A DNA stretch of 64,000 bases, taken from positions 40,325,047-40,389,046 of the forward strand of contig NC_061510.1 of assembly GCF_022539505.1 (NCBI RefSeq), written 5' to 3'. Below, piece after piece: positions 1 to 12,061 of this stretch (positions within the stretch are counted from its first letter, which is position 1; every line of letters begins with the position of its first letter). Both the position numbers and the translations under genes were made by a program. Below the pieces are notes generated by a model. That model searched no databases, was not told where the DNA came from, and saw only the letters and a program-made list of their open reading frames with translations. Source of the stretch: Lolium rigidum. Taxonomy: Eukaryota > Streptophyta > Magnoliopsida > Poales > Poaceae.

Positions 1-269
1 TCGGGTCCCCTCTTCTCCCCCTTCGGCTCCCTTCGTCATCCGGAAAAATAGGATTTTTCGTGTAATTCCCGTCAATTGTTGATCTTCCGAAATATTGCAT
101 TCGACGGTGCTTTTTCCAGACAGAATCACGGCTCCGGTGCGCGATCCTCCAATAATCATGAAACATGCAAAATAGATGAAATAACATAAGTATCATCTCC
201 AAATATGAAATATATCAATGAATAACAGCAAGTTATGATATAAAATAGTGATGCAAATTGGACGTATCA
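1..269 (+). repeat. 3' end of an LTR (retrotransposon fragment)
   Basis: The window opens inside a repeat that stops at GGACGTATCA (ending at 269). This is the mirror image of the TGATACG start seen on complete LTRs at 30212 and 41341, so the stretch is most simply the last part of an LTR whose ends would be TGATACG and CGTATCA. The AT-rich tail just before the end is typical of large Triticeae gypsy LTRs. The rest lies outside the window, so family and target duplication cannot be checked. Confidence 0.6.
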
Positions 270-1076
270 GAAATGCTCAGGTATAGTTGACAACGACCTC
301 CCCAATAGGTCAGTTCAAATGGTATTTTTTCTCAAACAAATCTTGATTTTTTTAACTACATGCATGATTCATCATAACATCAAGGTTTATAGGCTGCTGA
401 TATAGTGCTTCCCACACGATTCAAACAAATTTAGATTGACCACATTATTCAAATTAAACCATGCAAGTGGTTCAGATAAAAAAACGTGCAAAGACCCACA
501 ATCTGGCCATTTAATTGTTAACATAGTTTAAAATCCATCAAAATGTTGCCACACCCAAAAAGGCCCATAGTCCAGCCACCGACACACCCAATCCAAGTTC
601 GGCGATCGCATTGCATCCATGGAGAGATCTACTCAAGATGTCGAGTGGAGGAGTGGGCGCCGGTGTCATCGACAAACAAGAGCGGTGCCCTGCGCATCGT
701 CGGCGAGTTGGAGTGGGCCTGGTTGAGGTCTAGCTCGATGCCCCTCCTATGATAGTAGGCCGACAAGGATAGCGGGCTGCTCCACGAAGAACCGGGGTGG
801 CGCTTCCTTGGATTGCCGGACTATCCCATGGCATTGGCTTTCAAGAAACTTTGATGGTCCATTGCCGCCGCTTCCATCTCCATCTTTTGGACTTGGATGC
901 AATTTGTCGGCCACTTCGGTGAAGCGCCTTCGTCTTCTGGAAGTGGCAATCCGTCTCCTATCGTGCATGCGCCCAATATGCCGGCTTCACCATCATGTGG
1001 TTCTTGCATGGCTTCCTAAACTTAACGTTCTGAGACGGCTACTTCAGAGGCATCTCGGGAAAGGCGAAGTTGTGTG
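270..1076. other. Intergenic stretch, no gene recognised
   Basis: The first 270 bases are AT-rich and unremarkable. About 600-1060 is GC-richer with short open frames on both strands, none with a recognisable domain, conserved start or splice structure. It may be a decayed gene fragment, but I cannot support that. Confidence 0.5.
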
Positions 1077-1358
1077 ATAGCGGTGGACATGCCTGGCCAT
1101 GGGCAGCCCGTCCCGAGGCCCGGCCCGAAAAACTCGGGCCTAGGCCAAGAAATGTTGGCTCGACAGCCGGACCGGGCTTAGGTAGCCCGAAAACACAGTT
1201 TAACACTACGGCCCGGCCCGCTGCCCGATGGCCCGACGGGCTTGATGGATTTTTGGTCGGGCCGGGCTGGGCTTGGGCCCTATTTTCAGTGTCGGGCTTT
1301 CCTTGGCCTGGCCCGAGGCCCGGCCCGGCCCAACACCTGCCCAGGTATAGCGGTGGAC
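1077..1358. mobile_element. GC-rich MITE-like insertion flanked by a 12-bp direct repeat
   Basis: The 12-mer ATAGCGGTGGAC occurs at 1077-1088 and again at 1347-1358. Between the copies lie 258 bases very rich in GGCCCGGCCC-type self-complementary blocks, with CCTGG near the left end and its complement near the right end. A direct repeat flanking a self-complementary insert is what a hAT- or Mutator-type MITE leaves. The terminal inverted repeats are weak, so the superfamily is uncertain. Confidence 0.55.
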
Positions 1359-1455
1359 GACGAAGTGGGTTGGGCGGAAAGAGGAGCGGTGGGCGAGAGA
1401 ATCAGAGGGAAATGGCGGACAAGAGAGTGGATTTGGAGGTAAATAGAATTGACGA

Positions 1456-2607
1456 TTTTGTGTGGGAAAAAGTCCAAAACAAACCTTGAATTTGTAGATG
1501 AAAGATAAATCGAAGCCTGAACTATGAATCCCGGAAATTGGCATCTGAACTTTGTAATCCCAGTTTATTTTAGACCTTGGCTCTGTTTTAACTGGGATTC
1601 GGTGATGTGGCAAGTCAAACCTTAAAATTTGATGACGTGGCAAGTCAAACTAAGGGGTCTTTTCTTTTTTTAAGCATCACATTTTCTTTTCCTCTTGCTT
1701 TTCCCTCACCGTCTCGCGTGGAACCGGTCATGCCAGACGATCCCATGGAAATGACCGCGCCGAGAACTGCCGGTGACGTAGTGGATGCCCTCATCGGAAG
1801 AATCACCGTGAGGGTAGCAGGACTTCATTGGGAGGAGAACAATGCTTCATTGGCACGCTAGAACAGCTCGCTGCTAGTGGTTCCAAGCTCCGCCGTTGTT
1901 GCTACTCCGGTGAGCAATTGCCGCAGGGGGAAGCGACACCGTCGCGAGCTAACCACCGGAGTGTCATCTTGAGGCCGAGTCCCACCCCTGGTACCACTCG
2001 CTCAAGCACGGCAATCCCGTGAGTGACCAAGTCGTGCGTCGCCACCGTCTTCAACTCATCTGTATCCGACACCAGCAAGCTGGAACGCATCGTCGCCGGC
2101 ACCACTAGTCGCAGCCTGCGGCAGTTGTGTGTCGGCCCAACCCGCCGTTTTAAGGAGCCAGTTGCCTCGTCTCCTTGCCACGTCGCCGCCGTGAGAGGAG
2201 GGATCCTCCCCGCTCGCTCTTCCTGGGCTCCCTGACGGCGCAAGATGGCCTCCCGTCGCCTCCAGTGGCCCCCGTCTATGGCTCGCACCTGTAGCAGGTC
2301 AAGGTACCCTAGCCGTGTGCCAGCCACGCAGCGACCATCGCCATGGCCATGGTGGCCCAACCGAGAAAGGTACCCTATAGGGGAACGATTGGATTTTTTT
2401 ATGAACAAGACATGTGGGCCCCTATTGTCGGTGAGGGTAGGCTCTAATCCTTGTCGGGATCCTCGATTTCCCGGTCTGCCAAACAACTCTAGGGTCTGAA
2501 ATAGACCGGGATTGCAAAGTTTGGAGTGCCAATTTTCGGGATTCATAGTTCAGGGTTCGATCTATCTACAAATTCAAGGTTCCTTTTGGACTTTTTCCTT
2601 TTGTGTG
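1456..2607. mobile_element. Mutator-like element (possible Pack-MULE) with 9-bp TSD
   Basis: The element occupies 1465-2598. It begins GGAAAAAGTCC and ends with the exact reverse complement, and the inverted repeats continue with moderate divergence for roughly 150-180 bases each side (about 1465-1640 and 2440-2598). It is bounded by a perfect 9-bp direct repeat TTTTGTGTG at 1456-1464 and 2599-2607. Long TIRs plus a 9-bp TSD are diagnostic of Mutator-like elements. The inner ~750 bases are GC-rich with open frames on both strands (for example 1902-2546 on -) but encode no transposase that I recognise. Captured host sequence (Pack-MULE) is the likeliest content, though the donor is unknown. 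Confidence 0.8.
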
Positions 2608-3205
2608 TGACACCCACCGAGCGAATTCTGTGTGGCCATGCTTGCCGATGCCCGAGGCTAGTAATCGTGTTGAGAACATTTAGGATGGCCGGTGAAGATG
2701 TCTTATTCATGTTTTACGCGAACGATCAATGACCTTGGAATTCGCCGGAGGCTTCCATGATGAAGCGACCATGGAACATGCCGGGGTGCCCAACACGGCG
2801 CCGGCGCATTGCACTTGTACATCATCCTTTCCCCTCTACGCGACGCCGTGAGAGTGATACCGGGCCCAACAGCCACGATCACCTGCGTCTAAATCCCTCC
2901 GTGGTGACGGTCCCACGCCACGTCTCATCCCGCGTGAACTTCACTCGCACACCATCGTCCTGCTAACCCCAGTGGCTTCCTTCGGTAAATAACCCCCAAC
3001 TCCCAGCCCCCAACCCCAACGCCCCGCGTTTTTGCGGTCTCCCCCTCTCGGGAAAGAGAACACTTGTCCGCCCCATTTCCGCTTTCCCCGCTTCCTCCTC
3101 GACACGGAGACTTTCTTCACCGATCATCAGCACAGCCAGCAGAAGATTAAAATCCCGGGGAGCCGAGCCCTAGCCGGGGCAGAATCTAGGGTTTGAGCCG
3201 CGGAG
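2608..3205 (+). promoter_or_regulatory. Upstream region and 5' leader of the MAPKKK gene
   Basis: This is the interval between the Mutator-like element and the MAPKKK start codon. From about 2960 it is rich in C-runs, as grass 5' leaders often are. I see no convincing TATA box and no other gene. Any promoter must work within 600 bp of a transposon end or extend into it. Confidence 0.4.
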
Positions 3206-6200
3206 ATGAAGAACCTCTTCAAGAGCAAGATCAAGTGGCAGCACCGCTCCAACGACCCCGCCGCTTCCTCATCCTCTTCATCCTCTACGCAGCAGCCGCC
3301 GTCCACTTCGCCGGCGACCTCCCCGTCGGGCACGGCGCCGTCGCTGTCCACCTCGGCGGCCTCCGCCCCGTCCCCTACCGCCGCCGCGGCGGCGACGACT
3401 CCGACGGCGGCGGCTGGGGGCGGGGACGACTACATGTACTCGGAGGAGGAGTTCCAGATGCAGCTGGCCATGGCGCTCTCCGCCTCCAACAGCGACCTCC
3501 TGGGGGACCGGGACGGGGACCAGATCAGGGACGCCAAGCTCATGAGCCTCGCCGCCGGGGACCACCGCTTCCGCGCCGCCGGACGGGACGACGCCCACAC
3601 CGCCGAGTCGCTCTCGCGCCGATACTGGGTGAGCCCCTCTCCGCGCAATTTAGGCCCGGATTATACATATGCTCAACTGCTGTTGTACTGTTCCGTGTGG
3701 CTACTCAGACTGTATTACAGTACTCTCTATTAGGTTTCACTTGCTGACGCCAGTTTTCAGAACCCACGCACCCAACCTAGAGCAATGTCCCGTTGGTGCT
3801 GCCAGCTCGTTCATCCTCGCAATTTGCTTGCCATTTCTATCCATACCACTGCTTAGTTCCTCTATCCATAGCTGAATAACTAACCTGTCCATATGAGTGT
3901 TGCATTAAAATTGGGAATTCATATCGAGCGCGCCTCAGAGTTTTGTCTCCTGGCGCGACGAGTTGCCAGCCGTCAGATATTTGAAGCAATGGTGCGGTGG
4001 CAGCTGCCATGGAGTCAGGTGGACACGCGGCAACTTCGGACTGGATCGCGCTGTTGCGTGCCGCGCAATACTAGGGTCCTTCAAATTTGGTCGATACGGT
4101 AGAGTGCTTGCGTGTGTCTGGACTGCTTGCAAGCTTTACTAACTACTATTATTAGGTTCTAGTTGCTGACGCCAGTTTTCAGAACCGGCTACCGCAGAGT
4201 AATGTTCCGTTGGCACTGCTAGCTAGTTCATCTTCGCCATTTATTACCATTTCTATCGATAATACTGCTAAATCTATTTAAATAGTACAAAATTTGTATC
4301 ACTCGTATGTTCCCGCGTGTGCGCAACGGAGTGCCACGTGGTGAACTGCCATTGGTCTGCTCCTTAAGTTGCTGCATCCGATTAGGGTGCAATAAGTAAC
4401 CTATTCATATCAGTCGTTTCGGACAACCTATTCATATCACTATCACATTTAACGTAGGTCAATGGTTTTGGATAGTGTGTGTCTGGATTGCTTGCAAGCA
4501 TCACTTTGGTCCACAGCGGATAATCACATCCGAGAAGAGAGGTGCTACCAGTTAGCAGCTGCATGTATCTTCATAAGTAGAAAGCTTTACGAATTCAATG
4601 GGAATGATCCAGGCTAGAGGCGGTTCTGATAGGAACAACAGACTTGCTCGGTCACATCAAGCTATTTTTTTTTATGTCGACTTGACACCAGTAGGATATT
4701 TATTAAGCAAGATGCTATTTGCTGGTAATTCCTATTTATAGAGAGATGGCAGTTATTGGTGCTTTTCCTCACCACAATTCAACTGACATATTCAGCCTTC
4801 ACCAAACATGTGCTATTCATTTCTTCCATATGTATATTTGTAACATATTTGCTGGTGATCTATCTAGCTAATTTTACTACATGTTGTGTCTATGACATTC
4901 ATATACTTAACTGATATGTGCTATTTACTAATGTTTCCTAGATGTAGTGCCTTGTTTTTTCCTCCTTGATTTGTCAGTTAAGCTCAAATTCTCTTGTCCT
5001 CATTTTTATGACCGTGCTCCATTCTGACTTCCAGGACTACAATTTTCTCGATTATCATGAGAAAGTTATTGATGGTTTCTACGACATATTTGGCCCCTCT
5101 ATGGAATCCTCTAGGCAGGGGAAAATGCCATCACTAGAAGATCTTCAAACAGGCATAGGGGACCTGGGCTTTGAAGTCATTGTAATCAACCGTACAATTG
5201 ATGGTGCCTTGCAAGAGATGGAGCAAGTGGCGCAGTGCATCTTGCTGGACTTTCCTGTTGCAAATATTGCACTCCTAGTGCAAAGAATAGCTGATCTTGT
5301 CACGGATAATCTGGGTGGACCTGTGAAAGATGCAAATGCCATGCTTGCAAGGTGGTTGGAGACGAGTACTCAGCTGAGAACCTCACTTCATACTAGCTTG
5401 CTGCCGATTGGCTGCATAAACATAGGGCTGTCTCGCCACCGTGCCCTTCTTTTCAAGGTCAGCCTCCTTTCCTCCCTCCCCCCCCCTCTCTATGTCGACG
5501 TGCGTGTGTAGTGCACCTGCTGTCTCCTCAGAAAGGTAGAATATCTTTTGCCCAGTCTTTGTTGTACCTTGCAGACATTTTGAAAGGGCCGTTTTATCAA
5601 TCTTTAACTTAGAGATAGGAAAGCTCCTAGTCCATGGCTTGGATTGGTATATTAAGCCCATACCTATAGTCACCCTAATCTGAACAGTAGAACCTAATGT
5701 CAAATGGACGCATCACCAACAAAGTGAACTTTGAATCTACTGTACATTTTTTAAATGGAATTAAATTTGAAGAATATAATCGCTCCATCTCCATCTATTT
5801 ATCATTGTGAAATTTGAACTGGGCACCCAATAAATTGTGTAGACCCCAGATGGTGTTTGCATCCAGCATTACACCGCGTAAAACCAACACTGGCCTCACT
5901 TGGATAGAGGTACCTCCGTGCCTGGGCCCAATATGTGGCTGTGGCAACATAGTGGGCAGGAGAAAAAACGTCAAAGAGATTATGTGATAACTGCTAGGGC
6001 TACGGTTTGGATAAGTTCAACAATTGGTTATTACCTGTATGGGGTCTATAAAACATCGGTATAAATCTATTCCCTAGGATGATCTAAAAAAACTGTTCCA
6101 CGTCTAATAAGGACATCTTGCTTTGAAAAAGTAGTTAGGGTTTTCGTATCTACAGAAGAGAAGAATCACTCTCTTACTTAAAAATACTCCCTTCATTGTA

Positions 6201-9200
6201 TGAGTAATACTACATGCCATTTGTTCACCTTCCTTATATCTTGTGAAAATGAAAACAATTTTGTATATTGACACCAACACTGGCCTCACATGGATAGAGG
6301 TGCCTCCGTGCCTCTGGACCCAACATGTGGCTGTGGCAGCATAGTGGGCAGGAGAGGAAACGTCAAAGAGATTAGCATAGTGGTAAACGCTAGGACTACC
6401 GTTTGGAAAGTTTGACAATTGGTTATTACTAGTGTGGATTCTGTATTACATCAGTATAAGTCTGTTTCCCAGGATGATCTAAACAAATTCTTCTGCGTCT
6501 AATAAGGACATCTTGCTTTGAAAAATTAGTTAGCATTTTCTTCATCTATAGAAGGGAAAAATCACCCTCTTACTTAAAATACCCCATTAGCTGTTTGAAT
6601 ACATGCCATTCGCTCACCTACCTTATATCTTATGAAAAAAACATCTATGTACCTTGTTACGGTGTGTCAGTACTGATAGACGTTATCATGCTCTTTGTAA
6701 GCATATCAAATTACTAATGAACTTTGCCATTTGAGTAGTTTATGATGTGCTTTCACATGTTTCTACACGATCCTATCAGACAGTAGAGAGATGCGTTAAA
6801 TATTGTATTCATTACTAATTGATTGATTTTCTTACATCTGTATAAAAATGAACTGACAGCAATAGGACAATGCTCAAGAGTCAAGAGTAAATGCAGAAAA
6901 CCCCAAATATATTGAACATAGCACTAGATCTGTTCATTTGCACTAACATACCTAGATCATTCTTATAGTTCATGTACTTCTTTGTGCAGATTCTTGCTGA
7001 TAGCGTTGGCATTCCGTGCAAACTTGTCAAAGGGAGTAATTATACTGGTGATGAGGATGATGCTGTTAACATAATAAAGGTCGACAAAGAAAGGTATTGA
7101 CAAGATTAAGCATTGTAATTTATTCACGACATAGCAATTTCTCAAGGAAACACAATCCAAGTTCATTGTTCATCTGCTTCATCATGTTTGCTAAGTAGAT
7201 TTTGTGTTGCAAACTGCAGGGAGTTTTTGGTAGATCTGATGGCTGCTCCCGGGACTCTTATTCCAGCAGATGTCTTAAGTTGGAAGGGCAATTCGTTAAA
7301 TCCTAACCGTAAACTTGGCCAGAATCAAATGGCTGGGCCATCAAGTACCATTGGTTCTGATCTGGTTGCTAATGCATTGCCACTTGAACATAAAGGTGAT
7401 CAACTGCCTTTGTTTGACAACGGTGATTGGATATCAGCCAGTCAATCTGGATATGAGAAAGAAGCAGCCAGAGCACCTTCACAAACCTCTTCTAGTGGCA
7501 TGCCATCTGTTGCTGCTGCAAGTGTTTTTGATGATTCTTGGACATTAGTTTCCCGTGGGCAATCAGATGAGCCGTCAACTTCTGCTGGTACATCGTCGCA
7601 GCAGACAATTGAATATCCTGGGGCTGGGAATACAAAAAATCCAGGTCACCAAAATTCTGAGTCTGAAAACCTATTTGCTGAGCTTAATCCTTTTGGGCGT
7701 ATTGAGGCAAAGAAAGCTTCAGTACCTTTCAAAGGGCCAGATAATAGAAACGACGAGTTACAAAGGCGTAGAGAGAATGTGGTCCCTAGCACGGGAAAAC
7801 CACAACAAAGATTGGTTATGAAAAATTGGTCTCCTTACAACGATGTCTCTAACAACAAGCAGTACAACTATGTTCAGGACTCATTTGCACGTAGAAATAT
7901 TGGTGATAATGTCGTATCATCATCACAGATGCCACGTTTAGCTGCAAATAGTACTGATCTTAATATTGGAGCGCGTAATGATGCATCACATCCTATATCA
8001 GCTCATAATAATCACTGTTTTATGGCCGGTTCTACTGTCATGAAGATGCCTTCTGTAGCTGAGAGTGGGAAGGCTGCTGAAAAGGTGATGCGTGGTGATT
8101 TGAATAAAGGTCCTACAGATTCTATTCTGGAAAATCAACCACCATTTGAAAGACACAAATGGGGTAATCCTGCAGAACAAAGGGTTCCAACCAACTCAGT
8201 TCAGAATCAAGCTAAAGAACGTGAGGCGAACTACGATGGAAAACAAGACCATAAAAACTTGCTTCCTGATCCAAAGAAGTCTCCACTCGACAGATTCATG
8301 GACACATCAGTCCCATCAAGAAATCTGGAATCTGTTTCACCATCCTCTGCCAGATCACACAGGCTTGATTGTGTGTTTGATGATGTTTCTGAATGTGAAA
8401 TTCCTTGGGAAGATCTTGTGATTGGTGAAAGGATTGGCTTAGGTATTTTTTTCGTAACCAAGTTTTGATGATTTCCTTACTTGCCCTTTGCTCTGATAAG
8501 TTCAATCGACACTCTTAGGTCTAGGGAGAAATATTTATACTTGTCATACACTATGTCAAATTGTTAGTGTGGCTCAATTTTGTACTTCAATTTTTTTTTG
8601 CGCTATTAGGAGCCATTTGTTTCAAACTTGCATCTTTGTAGTCCACGAGAAAATAATTGAGTGAATGTGTTCCTCCTTTCAATAGGTTCATATGGGGAGG
8701 TGTACCGTGCTGATTGGAATGGAACAGTAAGCAGTTATTTCCCTTCATTTGTATCTTGATATTGGCACTTGTTACACGATGTTGCATGCATGAGATCAAC
8801 ATGATTAGAAACCAAATCATGGGCCATCTTCACTTTTTTTCTATCTTTCATTGGTTATGTGACCACTGCGAAGTTTCTACTTATTTACAGGAGGTAGCTG
8901 TAAAGAAATTTTTGGATCAAGATTTCTATGGTGATGCTTTGGATGAATTCCGAAGTGAAGTAGGTGAAAGTATATGTTTTTTTTGTCTAAGAGCTGAACT
9001 TACCACTTAGTTTGTACTTCATCTGTGATATGGTTCATTCTCTTTATAATTGCATATATTTTGTGTACAAGGTGCGGATTATGCGTCGGCTGCGTCATCC
9101 AAACATCGTTCTCTTTATGGGTGCTGTCACACGCCCTCCAAACTTATCTATTGTATCTGAGTATCTTCCAAGGTATACCAGTTTTGTATCCATCTCTTTT

Positions 9201-11276
9201 GTGGCATCGCTTTGTATATCTTGTGGGTTTCTTTACTCAAGTTATTGCAACCTAGAAGTATCCTGGTCCAGTATCATGGTATAAATTGTAACAAGCAGAC
9301 CTATATGCGAAGTTCCTTTTACTACATAAATAGGACATGATACTGAAGGTGTTACATGCTACTTTAAGTACTTATGTCCATTGGTTTCACATAAAATTGA
9401 TGAACAAAAGTATTTTGGTTAACTGGAGGTGGCACATAGCTAGTGTCATACTGCCATGTAACTTATGTCCAGTCTTAAGCAAGTCTAATATATTACTGGT
9501 TCAAGTTTGATGGTCCACCCTTGATTTGATTGTGATTTCCTTGCTTAGGGGGAGCTTATATAAAATCCTTCACCGTCCTGGCTGCCAAATTGATGAGAAG
9601 CGGAGGATTAAGATGGCCATTGACGTGGTATGTGCAAATCTTCATATTTCTTTGGCATTTTTTTTATTTGCTGTTGCTTATCCAGACGTTTTCTTATAAG
9701 GCCAAAGGCATGAATTGCCTCCACACTAGTGTACCGACAATTGTTCACCGGGATCTTAAATCACCAAACTTGCTGGTCGACAATAATTGGACTGTAAAGG
9801 TGTGTTCTTTCGTATTTTAACAATTAAAATTTGATCGCATCATATTTGTATTAATGTGTGTGGTCTGTTGTCTCACCAATGATATGGACCACAGGTTTGT
9901 GATTTTGGGCTTTCACGCTTGAAGCACAGCACATTTTTATCATCCAAATCAACTGCTGGAACTGTAAGTACCTACCTCCTGTAGTCTGTACTATTAAGGG
10001 ACTTTTCTTTATTTTATAGTCGTCATTAATACTTGTTCTATTTTGTATTAATTTTTTGTATTCTACCAGCCGGAGTGGATGGCACCCGAGGTCTTGCGTA
10101 ATGAGCAATCAAATGAAAAGTGAGTGGTTGTTTATGTCTCCCATTTTAACTGTTCGCATAATGTCCTTACAAGTCGCATTTACTGTTCATTCTGGATTGT
10201 TCCATATGAAGCAGTTATCTTCCATTTGAGTTGTCGTGTTCCTTTCCAGTTTTCATTTAATTCCGTGCAAGGATGGTAACCCCTGCTTTATATGTTAAGA
10301 TCATAAACAAAGTGGCATCAGAAAAGCTTACAATTGAATACGAAGACAGCGGACAAGCTTTCCTGACGCTTAGTGTTTAAAGAGAAGTAGAGTAGACATC
10401 ACACATAGGCACCAATCATTTCCCACTGACGTGAAAAAAGTACTGGGTAACAGATGTAGCACCTTTTTTTATTGGTATAACAACTATGTGAGTATGTGAC
10501 TATCCTTCAGAGACATGTTTCCAGTTTTCATGCTTGAAGTTTTGACTCATAATTTGGATGGGATATAAACCCTTTTATTAATTCTTTATAGGAGTGGAAC
10601 CTTCCCCTTCAGCAGCCTGTTTTATTCATCATTGTGTACTTGTTCTTTATTTGTGTGGCATTTGAATTAACCTCACTGTACTATTACCTGAAAATGCAGG
10701 TGCGATGTTTACAGCTTTGGCGTCATCTTGTGGGAACTAGCAACACTTAGAATGCCATGGAGTGGGATGAACCCAATGCAGGTCGTGGGAGCGGTTGGCT
10801 TCCAGGACCGAAGGCTTGACATCCCAAAGGAAATCGACCCTCTAGTTGCAAGGATTATATGGGAGTGCTGGCAGAAGTAAGTTCTTTCTAAGTTCCCAAA
10901 TATTACTACTACTACTACTACCTCTGTACATAAATAAATGTCTTAGATTTGTCTAAATTTGTATGTTGTGTGATACATCTATTAATGGACAGAGGGAGTA
11001 CTATGTTTTACATTGAGTCTTAAAGAAGTACTCCCAATATTGCTGTCATGAACGTACGGACTCAATAATGGTGTGACTCAATAATGGTGATGGGTGATGG
11101 GAGATGGGAGCTAACATCTGGTTTTGTTAATCTCCAGGGATCCGAATCTGCGCCCTTCATTCGCACAGCTAACAACTGCTCTGAAGACCGTCCAAAGGCT
11201 TGTAGCCCCCTCTCACCCGGAGACGCAGAGCCCCCCTGTGTCCCAAGAGATCTGGGTGAACTCCTCTACCCCATGA
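3206..11276 (+). CDS. EDR1/CTR1-type Raf-like MAPKKK, 13 exons
   Basis: Serine/threonine kinase of the plant Raf-like group that contains EDR1 and CTR1; family members act in the cytosol in ethylene, stress and defence signalling. Exons: 3206-3628, 5035-5457, 6990-7093, 7220-8442, 8686-8726, 8891-8959, 9072-9172, 9549-9627, 9701-9799, 9895-9963, 10070-10119, 10700-10876, 11138-11276. All introns are GT-AG and in phase, giving 2997 nt and 998 aa. A Ser/Ala/Pro-rich N-terminus (about 1-75) precedes the EDR1 domain (about 135-340, with the MPSLEDL and VINRTIDG stretches). A disordered linker follows, then the kinase (about 713-970): glycine loop IGLGSYGEV with Gly725 split by an intron, VAVKK with Lys743, HRDLKSPN with catalytic Asp839, DFG 857-859 and GTPEWMAPE. 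The start gives MKNLF, plausible for this family. No lesion was seen, so it looks functional. Which paralogue it is cannot be settled without a tree. Confidence 0.93.
3730..4560 (+). repeat. Diverged tandem duplication in MAPKKK intron 1
   Basis: A segment beginning TTAGGTTTC at about 3730 reappears beginning TTAGGTTCT at about 4152. Shared blocks include TTGCTGACGCCAGTTTTCAG and, near the ends, a TGTGTCTGGA.TGCTTGCAAG block (about 4112 and 4477). Divergence is substantial, so the duplication is old. Confidence 0.65.
5884..6643 (+). repeat. Tandem duplication (~370 bp units) in MAPKKK intron 2
   Basis: The unit starting CCAACACTGGCCTCAC at 5884 repeats at 6274, an offset of 390 bases. The copies run in parallel through a GTGGGCAGGAGA block, CTAATAAGGACATCTTGC, and end near the CCTTATATCTT block (about 6230 and 6620). 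They are clearly homologous, with scattered substitutions and small indels. Confidence 0.8.
10916..11000. mobile_element. Stowaway-type MITE in MAPKKK intron 12
   Basis: The 85-bp element starts TACTACCTCTGTACATAAAT and ends with the near-perfect complement (ATTAATGGACAGAGGGAGTA), including the TA target duplication. The CTCCCTC-type terminus is the signature of grass Stowaway (Tc1/Mariner) MITEs. It lies wholly inside an intron and does not touch a splice site. Confidence 0.8.
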
Positions 11277-11423
11277 CGGGAGGCATTGAGAACTTTCAGT
11301 TTCGTAGAACTGTTGCTTGTTGCGTCCCCAAATGTGGGCGTGTTGTGTAGATAGATTGAGCGCCCCAGATGTGGTAGACATATCATGATGCGCTGCCGCG
11401 ACAAAGCTCCCGTGGCAGCCGCA

Positions 11424-11497
11424 GAGTATTTACAGAGTCGTTCTAAAAAAAAGTATTTACAGAGTCGTTCTAAAAAAAAGAGTATTTACAGAGTCGC
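11424..11497 (+). repeat. 28-bp tandem repeat, about 2.7 copies
   Basis: The unit GTATTTACAGAGTCG plus TTCTAAAAAAAA is present twice in full and once in part. Each full unit ends in an A-run, suggesting slippage or serial duplication. It lies about 150 bp after the MAPKKK stop codon. Confidence 0.8.
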
Positions 11498-11837
11498 CCA
11501 TGAAGCAACGGTCGGCAGAACAGATCCAGTCTGTCTTTTCCCGTTGTGCATCACAACTGTGCCTGTGCGTACCCTTTGGGATGCAGTGAGAGCTCATGGT
11601 GTCGAACTAAGATGCGTCCCATGTGAATATGTGATCTTATTGGACGACTGTGCTTACAAGTGGATTGATTAAATTAGCAGTAGTACCTCTCCATAAAAGG
11701 ATGTCATATAGATACATCCAAATTTAGAAAATCTAAGATATCCTGATGTGATGTGTATCTGACAAGCAGCGCCCACTAGCGGAGCCACCGGACGCAGGTT
11801 AAGGGACTGGAATGCTGCAGGAAACTCTTTTTTTATA

Positions 11838-11925
11838 TTAAAAATCGTGCTAGCGAGTACAATAAAATACACCACCATGCAGTTTAGACGAAACTGTAGT
11901 CTGTAGCCAACCAATAACAGGGGAC
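11838..11925 (+). repeat. Dispersed repeat, copy 1 (left of F-box gene)
   Basis: This stretch contains GTGCTAGCGAGTACAATAA and TTTAGACGAAACTGTAG. A diverged copy in the same orientation lies at 14632-14722, so the pair brackets the minus-strand F-box gene. The family is unknown. Confidence 0.55.
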
Positions 11926-12061
11926 ACCGTCAAGCATGTCGGTCCAAGCCGATCGATACAACCGTTGTGCTATGTATGCATGATAATCACCACCTGACGT
12001 GGACACGCATGCATGTTCCTAAATGCAGGCAGTTCCTGGAGCAAAATCGTCTTGGCCGCTT

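Larger units (their letters stand above)
11277..12061. other. MAPKKK 3' flank with short repeats
   Basis: This probably contains the MAPKKK 3' UTR in its first few hundred bases. It also carries a short tandem repeat (11424-11497), a half Stowaway-like stretch around 11690-11760 and a dispersed repeat (11838-11925). No other gene was seen. Confidence 0.5.
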
